NCBI RefSeq assembly: GCF_000150275.1
Contig: NW_002060944.1
Coordinates: 8,766,159-8,830,158 of the forward strand
Source of the DNA: Trichoplax adhaerens
Lineage: Eukaryota > Placozoa > Uniplacotomia > Trichoplacea > Trichoplacidae
Length of the DNA: 64,000 nt
Reading direction: 5' to 3'
Below the pieces are notes generated by a model. It made no database searches. It was not told the origin of the DNA and worked only from the letters and a program-made list of their open reading frames with translations. Positions within the stretch are counted from its first letter, which is position 1; every line of letters starts with the position of its first letter. Below are positions 1 through 12,300 of the stretch, piece by piece. Position numbers and translations under genes: made by a program.

Positions 1-93
1 ACGTTGGCGAAGTTTATCCCATCTTAAAACGTTAATAAATTGCTAATTCATAAAATAGCTAAATAAAAGAATATACTTGCATCTCTAACTTAC

Positions 94-315
94 AATAGAA
101 TATTTTTCCTGTGACATGACCATAGAAGCTCCTCTGGTAGCGATTTGCCATATAAGGATAATTTAGCTTCGAACAAATAAGCGAAGCAGCCGCGTTATTG
201 AAGGTATTTTGATCACAGACACTGCCCCAAGTTCCATTGTGATATATTTGCAGCGTTCCTGCCATTACATTATTGCCTTGAGAAGATGTAAGCCTAACAT
301 CGCCTTCAGTCGCTC
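94..315 (-). CDS. Gene A exon 27: first half of an SRCR domain
   Basis: Exon of 222 nt, phase 1 to 1. It shows GTWGSVC, then [11 protein letters not shown] in place of the usual CRQLG, ending before the C-terminal cysteines. In gene B the same SRCR is split over two exons (29485..29709 and 29225..29332), so the second half here should lie beyond the left edge. Confidence 0.8.
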
Positions 316-3300
316 CTAAGTAAGCATAATGCTAGCTATTATTATACGCGTAAGTGCGCTCACGATACTTTATCGCAATGTTCTAATTATGATGCTAACT
401 AGCGTATAATATATGGCTACTACGAATAATTTCAAGTTCTTTTACAGTTCTAACTAACTTTCTGTACAAAATCTTCCATGAAATCCTGGAGGACAATAGC
501 AACTATATCCGTAAGGATGATCCAAACATGTGGCAGAATTACCACAAGGGTTATTATTGCATTCAATTTCTGTAATTTAAAAAGCAATGACATGTAATTA
601 TCGGTTATATTATAAACATTGAAGTCTATAGTGGCTTAGAAAATTTAATGTTTACAATGCAATATTATGAAATCTTCTTATCACAACGTTAATTAATCAC
701 GATCATCAGCACCTACTTATATAAGAACTAAGATTTGAGATCTACTGTAAAAATACTAAATTTATGCATCTACAACTTTTTAGCGGATATCAATCTAAAA
801 TTAATTGATATATTTACGAATAATGAATTGAGTAGTCTCTAAATAAAATATCTTTAGAGGTTATTTTCATGCCAAACTACTGTACTTCAAAAAAGCTTAG
901 CAGGTTTTATTACAGTGAAGAAAGATAGTGTGATCACGATAGGATCTTATAATTACTTAAATAAAGTTTCATACTATTTTTTAGAAATATTTTCAAATGG
1001 ATAGCAATCAACTCCCCAAATTTTATAATTGAAATTAATACACGTGACCAGCAATACTGCATAGTATATTGTTGTTCTGCAGCTATTTTTTTATTGGCTC
1101 ATCCTAATATATCATAAATTTAAATAATTTATATTTAAAAAGAAGCTTACTTGATGAACAATCTTGGCCAGTGTAGCCAACGATGCAGACACAAGAATAA
1201 ACGTTTATGTCGCCATTTACTAAAGTGCACTTTCCCCTTGAACTACAAGGGTTGTTTGAGCAAGCATCCGCTGTTATAAGAAATATAGAAGAAATTAGGA
1301 TGTAAGCTGTATAATAAACTGTACTATCCAGTGAAGATTAGCAAATGGGAAATACAAGAGTAGTGCAGTGAAATGGACTTGTAATTTATTAATAATTAGA
1401 TGACCAGTATGGCATAGCTAATATAGTCGGGATAATTTAGAATTACAGAGTACAGTTATTATATTGTATAAACTCCAGTATTATGTAAAAGTGATTATTC
1501 ACGATTGATTTTATAGAATATAAAATTGGTATCGTAGAAATAGAGTTTATTTCAGGGCTATTAAAATTCTATTCTTATTTAATTCTGTAAATATTAGAAA
1601 ATGCTGTAAGCTTTAGTAAGGTCACGTATCCTAGTAGATTCAGATTTTATTATAAATTAAGATATGATGATCTATTTAAAATATGATTAGGGTTGTAGAA
1701 GCATTTCTCATTGGATTTAGATTCGGCTTAACTGATACAAAGATTTCTTTACAAGGATAGTATAAAAGATACTGTTGCTTACAATACAATATAGTAAAAT
1801 TTTTGGTAAAACCTTTACTTTCTATATTTGGATTATTGGTCGCTAATAATTACTAATAGGTGTAGAAAACATTACTGAATTTCAGATGTGAGACTGTGAA
1901 TATTGGTAAGTACGGTAGTTTCAAATTCTTTTTAAGCTCTTCTTACAAATATATCAAATTACAAGCCGGAATATAAAATTAATATATGAGTGGAAATGTT
2001 ATAAATCAAATTTGCTGTTTTAATAAGCTGCTGTATCTGTATACTTGCTTTATAAATGCGATTCATTATTTAATGAGGCAGTGTACCTGTACATTCGAGT
2101 CCGACAACGTCATTGGATCTGCACTTAATGTTATCAAATGATTTAATTTTACAATTTGCCAGTCTTGCTTCACTTCCATTGCAGGTTACACTGTTTAGCC
2201 AATAGCTTCCAAAATATCTCCCATCCCATCGTCTCTGTTTTAATCCCCAAAATCCTAATTGCCTACAGGCAACCTGGGCTTCTCTGTAGGTGAATTCATA
2301 ATTGCATACAGCTCTCCATTTATTCTTGTGAAAAATTTCTAAGATGCGTGTTTTGCGTGAGTAATTCACCAAGCGTAAGGCCAAATCGCTTACTAACAAT
2401 TAGCAGAAGATAATTAATAAGTGCCTGTAAGCATCTACCATCCAAATGTATAACAAATTTCTCTATAATATATTAGGATATTTATATATAAATATTTATT
2501 TACTTGTGCATAAAATTCTTCGTAACGTATATGTATGGTACCGGTAGATATTATCTACGTTAGAAGATGATACAAGGCATTCTATTATAACATACCAGAT
2601 ACACAATGTTTCCCGGTGTACGGTGATTTACATCGACAAATATAGTTTGTAGAGTCTGCCAAACAAGTTCCTCCATTTTGACAGGGAGATCGTTGGCATA
2701 GCTTTGCTAGAATTTTGTTGTACGAGTGCAATAATTAGAGTTATACAGATTTAGTAAATAGAAATACTCCAGAAGTGTATAGCAATGCTAATGTGATAAC
2801 CTCATATATTAAAAAATTGAGGATGCTGTCATTCCTAACAATCATTAACTATAGTGTCATTTGTCACCGATCTCCTTAATTCTCCATTACTTACTGCTGC
2901 ATAATATGCTGACATCATTGGCATGAGAACAATCAGATTTCTCAATATTAACCGGTTGGATATTGCAAATTCTAACATTCGGCTCATTGCCACTACAGTT
3001 AGTCGACAAAACGACAGTGTTACTGCCTTTACCAAAATATGCATCGGGCATAAACTTAGAAAATGTAAGATTTAATTGACGGCAGAGAACCATCCCATCG
3101 TTAACAGTTACTAATTTACTACATAATGTTCCCCATTGCTTGTTATGATAAATTTCTACTCGGCCTTCGGTAGTATTAGCGCCATTGAGAAGACGAATAT
3201 CCCCTTGTATTGCCGGTCCTTCAAGTTTAGTAGGATCATAATCGAAACATATTAATCAAAGAAGTTCAGAATAATTCAAAATTTGATGAAACTTTTTGTC

Positions 3301-6300
3301 CATATTCTGGATCTAACCTATGTAGTTTTCACAAAGTATCCCAGAGTAAAATGGGGTGCATATGCATTTGTATCCATAAAACATATTTTTGCATGTTCCA
3401 CCATTGCTGCACGTTATTTCAGAACAAGGATTTAGTACTACAATAGATAAAATGAAATTAAAAAGGCTTGATTTTAATTTTAAATTGATTATTTGTTAAA
3501 GTATACCTAGTCTAGTATTGTATTGATAGAATAAGAGATACAAGTTACCATTAGCCGGTATTAGAAATATACTATTATCCTTTCAGCTTTAACACAAACT
3601 TACATTGATTGCATATAATAGCAACATCATTGCTATGATCACAAACAGACTCAGCACTACTTGAATCATATTGGCAAGCAGTTAACGATGGTTCATAACC
3701 AGAGCAACGAACATTAACCATGCCTATCTTTCCAGTTGCTGAGCTATGATAGGAGCTGATGTAGTTAGCTTTGGCCCAGCCAAGTTGCTGACAAATAACG
3801 TTGGCAGCACCTTCGGAGAAATTTCTATGGCACACGGTTTGCCAGCTGCCTTGCAAAAAAATTTCAACGCGACCAAAAGACCCATCACTATCAGCTTCTG
3901 GAATGATATTAGCGTCACCATTTTTAGGTGGACCTGTAAAATTAGGTTATTCTCAGTACGGTGATTCTAATTTGAATTAAATAAGTTAAATTTAATAACT
4001 AGACTTTATTTACTTATTGATTTACCGTGATAATATCACGTATACAAACACTAGGACAATATCGTTTAATTCTAATTATGAAAGCTTGTAGTACTTTTTA
4101 TCTTTATTGATGATATCATTAGTAAATCTGAAAATTAGCCGCTCAAAAATTACAGGTGCAATATTATTTTTATTGATTAATTATTAGTATTGATGTATTC
4201 GTAGGGAGTTTTTCAAACACTATTTAGTAAATAAAATGCACTATAGCTATCTTATTCGATTTATCGCGATGAAGAAGTTCACTAGTTAATATAATGTATC
4301 ATTTTGTAAATATCGTCAGCGGAATTATGCTTACTTTAAAGTTAAATTATATTTCTTAAAATGCAGTCCCGTAAATATTCGTAATCACTAATTTTCGCCA
4401 ATAACTACCGAATGATATTTCAATAGAAATAATTTTAAATTACAGTAAAAAAAATTTGTGGTTTGTGTTCAGTGAGAGATAAAGAAATAAGTGTAATGAA
4501 CATGACTAATAACCGTAAAGCTTATTTAAATAAATTACTGAATTGACAGAGTAGCTGGAATGCGACATTTAAAGCATTTCTTAAAAGATTAAATTAATTA
4601 AAACTATAGCCTTACCGTGTTCACAACGAATTCCATAGTAATTATTGAGACACTGGCATTTGTAATAATTGAATAAATTGGTGCATAAGCCACCGTTCAT
4701 GCAAGGTTCACTATCGCATGATGTTTTGTATTGACAGAGACGCCCATGATAGCCAGGATTACAATGACAAAATTGGGTATAGTAAGTTTTACCATCCACT
4801 TTGCTACTGTTATATCTGCATTGCCCATGAACACAGTTATTTGGCTTGCAAGGAGTGTCTGGAACGTACAAAAACGTATTTGTATTAGTTATTTCCAGAT
4901 TAATATCAATAATTTTAGTGTAACTTACTAGAACAGGCAATGTTTGTGCGACGGTAGCAATTAATCCCATTTAAGCCGTATGTAAATCTGCATTGGGAAA
5001 TTTTAGTTTCATTTCCAGTACATTTCATACTGTAGACCCAAACTTTATGTATGTTACTGCAACATTCTAATGAAAGAGATGTAACATAACCCAGTTGCCG
5101 GCAGATTACATTAGCTTCGGTAGTTGTTATTTTATCGTGGCAGAAGGCACCCCAGACTCCTTCGTGATAAACCAAGGGTGTTCCTTTCACAGTATGATTG
5201 ATATTTGATGTTGCGAATAATGCTAAAGTTCCATCTGCCCTAGGAACTAATACAGGATGATTAAAATAACGAATAGCGTGAGTTTGTTATTATTTTAAAT
5301 TCATAATAGGACTTGATAAAGCTGATGTTATGCGTAAAGGAGGACTGTGTAATGCAAGGATGGGTCGTAACTAACCAATAATGGCGATAACCTACACAAA
5401 TGATTTGATAAAATACTGTATGCAATATAAATGTTGTTAAAAGTTAGGTATTATTATTAAGAATAAATAGATTTAAAAAAAATTATGCTATCCTATAATT
5501 CGCCTGAAAGAGCTTGTGATAACACTTTGTTTGATTTACGCAAATATTTTGAATGAAAATAGGTTTCCTAATATTCAGTATTGGATGACGAAGGACATTA
5601 TTACGATGATAAAGATAGTAGGAAAATATCGTTACCGTAAGAAGAACTGATGTGAATTTAAGAAATTTATTTTACATTCTACGATAAGGGATATCTACCG
5701 ATAGGAGTTTGGCACTTGCTTCCAGTATAACCAGCTTTACAGTAGCACGTTGATCTATAAAAGGCATTGGATTTACAGTATCGGTTTATTCTGCTACACA
5801 GATTTACGGCTGTATTTCCGCAATTGCTGCCACCTAAGGATGATGAATAGTGTAAGTCAATGAAAGAATAGAAATGAAAATTTTATTTTCTATTTATTAG
5901 CTATCATGTAGCACGAAATTTCTACCAATTGACAGTTAAGGAAGAATTACCATAGCAAGAAATATATAAATCTTGCGAATGATTTTGGCAATATTGTGGC
6001 ACATTATACCAACCGCCGGTATTACATCCAGTAATTTTCCATTCCGTTCCTAAACATCTAACGTTATGTAACATGACGGGACCATAGCCGAAAAATGTTG
6101 TTCTTTGGCCTTGAGCGGAATAATATCCATAAAATCCTAGTAGTAGGCAGATTTTTTTGTAAGTTGTCGTGCTGAAACCAGAGCGGCAAAGTACTCCCCA
6201 CGTGCCGTTATGGTACACTTGCACTATTCCTTTACGTTCACTAGTACCAGCTAGTCGTAGATCTCCGTTCTTTGCAGTATTACCTAAATTGCATAATAGG

Positions 6301-9300
6301 GATGAAATGGGAGCATTAACTATTAAATTCGTGTTATCAAAATACTATCTTGCTTCTTACCTGAACAAGATAGAGTTAAGTCAAAAGAATGTCCACATCT
6401 GTCACGTCCATGTACTGCCAGAACTCGGTACGCGCAATCTTTAACTGAATTTTCATTACCTTTACAATTAAGTTGATACGAGGCAGCATTTGAGGCACTT
6501 TGACCAAATACAGGTGTGGGAAATGCATTTGCGAAAGTGTAACCCAATTGTTTACAAATAACTCTCATATCATTTAGAGATGTTTTGCGAAGGCACACGG
6601 CGGCCCAGTTATTATGTAAATAAATTTCCACGCGCCCGCTTAATGGATTAGTGCCGTTGACCAGACGCACTGAACCAAGTATTGGACCTTGAAATTTAGA
6701 ATGTTAAATTCTATTAGTAGTAAGCCTATTACGTTCTGGTCTAGTAAAAATATGTATTAGCATTAAACATTAACATTGAAGTTGTTTAATATCTTTGTTT
6801 ACGGCAGGATTATGTGACTGTTGAAGGAATATTTGACTGCTTTGGCTTAGAGGGTGAGAGTTTTTGCCAAAATCGTTTGAATGATAATGTACTGCACTGT
6901 ATATCGTAACTTTAATAACAAGTATTGTTTATAGCTCCTTTATTTACTGTCATGGTGAGCTGTTACAGTTTGAAAAAAAACCTACTCGATGAAAGTTGAC
7001 AGTTTTTGCCCTTAAACTGGTTTGTACATTTGCAATAATATCCGTAAAATCTAGGTAAACATGTGCCACCGTTAGTACACGGATTTGAAGAGCACGGCTT
7101 TATTGCTAGAGAAATTGATAAATAGCAAATGCTTGTAATTAATCATAAAAGTTTTTTTTGAATAAACATTAACTGATCGTAGATCTACTTTTTCTAATTA
7201 AATTGAGAATTGATAAATACTTGAACAGTAGACTCCGGCAAAATTGTGGAAGCAATATGAACTTCTAGACGGATTACTTCCAGGACAATCGAATATAGAT
7301 GACTCGTAACCTGTACATTTCATATTTATCATTCCAGATGATGTAGGTGGTATTCCAAACGCTGTACCTGTAGTAAAACTTGTAGCACCTGCAAAACCAG
7401 CTTGCTGGCACACTACATGAGCATCTAATAATGAAAAATAGGTAGAGCAGATAGGTCTCCACAGACCATTATAAAAATATTGAGGGCGTCCAACATTAAT
7501 ATCATTTGGTTTTCCTTCGACTATGACTAAGGTGCCGTTTAGTATTGGTCCTACAGTAAGTAAACGCATAAAGGTTACTGTAAGTTTTATTGGCAAACAT
7601 TACAGTTCGTAATCGTAGAATGGCATATTAAATAACTTATAAAGTGTTGATTACAGCATGCATATATACATTTATAAGAGTATTTAAATTTCTATGAGTG
7701 TAAAAGCCTTCGCTTTACCCTTTTCGCATGTTTTTCCCAGATAGCTCGAGGTACATTTACACGAAAACGATATTGAATCCAAAAGCGAACAAATACCTCG
7801 ATTTTGACACGGATTTGGGTTACAGAAATTCTTATACTGACAATAGTCGCCGTAAAAGCCCTCTATACATTGACATTGGATAGCAATCGCGCTAATCCCA
7901 GCGACAGAGGTTTGATTTAGAGAACAATTACCGTTATTAAGACATGGATTTGGCTGACAACTGGCATCTAACAATTCAATTAATGGAAAAATAAAGTTGA
8001 GCTGAATACGATTAAAATGCTACTTTAGCAATTGCATTATATAATTTTTAATCAGACTTACTGATACATTCAACTTTATAACGACTACAAATAGCAGCGT
8101 CCGTTTTATATCGATATAAGCAATCTGTTATCTTAGATTCATTGCCAAAGCAACGCATTGAGCTAACCCAAACTTTCAGTGACGGTATTCTACGGTCACA
8201 GCAATAAGATCTTCTATAACCAATAGTATAACCCAACTGCTTACAAGCAATTACAGCGATTCTTTCGCTATATTGGTAACAAACTGCTCCCCAAGCGCCA
8301 TTATGAAAAATTTCGATTGCTCCTTTCGCCGTATTAATTTGAGAGGCTTTAGAAACATTATACCAATCATATACACGAATTGAACTTTCCAGAGGTTGAG
8401 TGACTGTCGAAAATAGTTAGATATTGTGGTTATTTTCGTTTTTTATGTATTTATAGCGCTTTACTAGATTATAATATATACGGATTCCAAGATAAAGTCA
8501 TATATACTTAAGAAAGTAATTTCTGTGCAAAATGTAAGTTCTGTTTTAACCTATAAATAGCTTACTGATTGGAATTGTACAATTTTCGCCTGTGTAGCCA
8601 TATCTACATACACATTGACCAGCAGAAGGCAATCCTTGCGAACGGCGACAAATTTTGTTTTCAACGGCACAAAGTGCACTCTTGTCCGCACTACAAGAAA
8701 GTGCAGCTGTATAGGAATGAATTTTTTGTTTTGAGTAATTATTGCATTAGTAATTAGGTTAATTAGCCAATCGATAATGGCGATATAAAGTTCATTAGAC
8801 TAAGCTAATAATAGTAAAACCATATGACAGGTATAGCCACTCTTGTTGACAAATACACAGTAGACAATAATATTATACGACAGTATACCGGTATTACCTA
8901 TTACTATGAATGTAGTAGAATGAGAATTATCACTTTTATACAATGTTACTATAAGTATATACCTAAACTGAAATTATATCTAATAATAACTGTCGTGTTG
9001 CTAAAAAAGTATTGGCTTTAAATTTTGATTTTGAGGAATTTACAGTTTTCGCCATTAGTTTGACACAAATCTCCAATCTAACCGTTTATATGCCTGTTAC
9101 CGTCCAAGTACGAAATCCAGTCAATTCGCGAAATGCCTAGTCAATTCGCCTAGTCAGTTCGCGAAATGCCTAGTCAATTTGCGAAATGCCCAAATATATT
9201 TCTTTGCTGATTGTGTCAATTCGCTCGCGAAATTTGTAGCTTTTGAACAAATTTACGACATTCTAGCAGTATCTAGCTCATAACAATAACACATAGCACA

Positions 9301-12300
9301 TAACAACGGGGAAAGGCCGGGTACTGCCGGGAATGAACAGTAACTTCGGTCAATCCCGGGATTGGCCGGTTATTCCCGGAAATTCCCGGCCTATCTCAGG
9401 AATGAAAAACATGCCCATTCCAGTATAATGTATTGAAAGTCAAACCACTATCGTCACGGAAAGGTCTGTAAACTTCCCTTACAATAGATTAATCTGTTGC
9501 GAGCTATTAAAGTCTATATACTTACGTCTACATCTGACAAAGATTAAGTCATCATTGGGACATTCAAGAGAATGGTTGCCGATATTGACGTAATTGCACA
9601 TCAGAATTGATGATTCACGACCACTACATAGTATGTGATCTATTAAAGGACTGGTTTCTGCTGCTTTCGATTTATACTTGTGATACATGTTTACACCAAA
9701 GTAGCCTAATTGTCTACAAATGACATTAGAAACAAAGAGGTTGTAATAGTGTTGCAATTGCAGACAAATTCCTCCCCAAACACCATGGTAATAAACTTGA
9801 GCTAATCCGGAACCAGCTCTATCCGAGTCAATCAGGCGCACGTCTCCGTTTTGCTCAGGTCCTATAATAAATTTCGTACGCCTTTGCTTTTAGTATCTTG
9901 CGAAGTTTGCGATAGTAATCGATTGTAAGATATACGAAGGTTTCTGACTTCAATTTTGTTAGTTTCAGCTGTCGGAGTATCAGTACTTCGTGAGCTACTA
10001 CACGACAGCCTAGATAACGCCCTACAGTAACTGCTATACTCAATATAAATTGGAATCTCTAATAATGAATATGTTTTCTACTGAAGTCTTAGTATAATTT
10101 TCGGAAATGGCGCCTATTTCCGCTCATGCCTGTTCATTGAAATATTTATCACAATTACGAAAAACTTACCCTATTGCAAAGTTAAGTGTAAACTACAGAG
10201 GTAGTAGTCTGGCGGAAGCTGTTATTCATTTCAGAATATCAAGCAACCAAGTAAAGTAAAACTAAGCAATTTATTTGTTAAGTACGTACTATACTATAGT
10301 GCAACAAACTGGCATAAAATAAGACTAATTGTACCCAATGTAGCCTAAATTGATTAGGTACTATACGGAACAATATGTTATACTAATACTACTTATACAA
10401 CATTGTAGCCATTGAGCATCTTAACGTTAATAAGGAAGTGCGCTATTAATTGCAATGCACCATGCAAGCCTCAGCTAAAGCTTGTCGAATGATTATAGCA
10501 ATAAAATATTGGAAAAAGTTTGAACGCACTTATTTGACATCGATTTCCTTGAAAAGGAAACAAGCACTGGCAAAAGAAACCATTTTCCTTAGCTTTACAG
10601 ATTCCACGATTCATACATGGATTTCCATTACAAGGTGAATCTATTCGATATTGACAATCTATATTAGATATTTTATATGGGGTCTGAAATCTTGTATAAA
10701 CGTTCATTATTCCAATTCTATTCTGTAGCAAATGAAAAAAGTACCGCTATAGTACCATAGATTTTGTAATATTAGCCACTATCACAATTACTTTCTTAAA
10801 TGTTAAACTGATTATTCTATGCCATAGACTTTTACTGGTAAGCTTATAGCATACCTTCAAGACCCATCACCACTATAACTAATTAAAATCGTCACAGATA
10901 TGTGCGTGCACATAGCATGTTTTATAAGAATTGATAAACAATTTCCGTTTTAGAGTAAAAGTAACAGTTCAAAGCAATATTTTTGGTTTTATTGGAAATT
11001 ATACGTACATAATTTACACGTTTTGCCAGTGTATGGGAATGGACAATGGCAGGAATAATTGGCACCACCACCTTGGCTTATGCAAGTACCGTTATTACGA
11101 CAGGGATTAGATGAACAGGCAATGGCTATAATAATAAACAGTAGAACACGAAATTAATTTGAGTATTTAAGGCATAAAAAATTTATTAAGGATGCTCTAC
11201 ACTCGGGTTGTTAACATTTTCAAAAGGAGAAAGCTTTTATAGGAAAATTTCTCAATATTATAATCTTCCATTTACTTGTTTCACATCTTTCTCCGGAATA
11301 TGGATAGGGGCAGCTACAATTATACGCTTTATTGTTGTAGTAGGTCGTGCAAGTTCCACCATTTTGGCATGGATTTAGGCTTGAACATAATTGGGTATCT
11401 GGGTGAAGAAATGATGAAAGCGATTAAAAAAGTTGAAAAATAAACAACCTAATTAAAGACCTAAAATTTTAAGGTCTATCACAAGTAAATATGAAAAAAA
11501 TTCATGCATATTGAGATCATCATGAGTATAGTGTACTGTAGCTGATCATATGCTTTCTTATAACTGCTTTTTACGGAATACACAATAATGAGAACATTTT
11601 AGTAACTTTTTAAAATTTTATTTATCTTCAGTTCTTTGAGCATTGTAGTATATGTTTCATTATAGTTCGATTACTCATTTTGATACAACTACGTATGGAA
11701 GACATTTCTTGCAAATAAGACTGGCTCCGATTAATAAATTAAACCAAAGACTAAAGAAAGTAGCCTCATATTACATTACATACCTATTTGGCTACAATTT
11801 CTTCCAACTTTTCCAGAAGGACAAGAACAAGTATAAGTGGAGTAAGAGAAATAGTTGAAGCAAATTCCACTACTACATGGGTTGTCATTACACTTTCCGC
11901 GACATTTTTGATCTGCAGTAGTAAAATGTATGTCTTTTGTCAATCGTAGAAAATAATAATGAAATATTATATCTGTCTTCATGTATCTATCTTAAGTAGA
12001 TTGAAATAATTCTGCTAATTGATCTTCTCTGAAGTGAAATACTGTTTACCATCTTTAAGGACAACCATTACTGATGTAAAGTGATACGGTTCACTTGATA
12101 TTTATTTTAGTGTATTTTGCTTACTTGGAATATTTAATGCTGCATTATAGCATTCTTGATTATGAACTCCTTTAGGGCAGGAACAAATGTAGCCTGGCCC
12201 TGCAGTAGTAGCAAAGGAAACACATTTGCCAACTCGGCATGGATTACTAAGACAAGGACTATTCCTGCCATTACTATCTGGTAAATATCGGTGAAGAGAC

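Noticed and set aside
9118-9190. Possible CRISPR-like array
   Set aside because: Units are contiguous with no unique spacers and lie in an intron of an animal gene. It is a simple tandem repeat.
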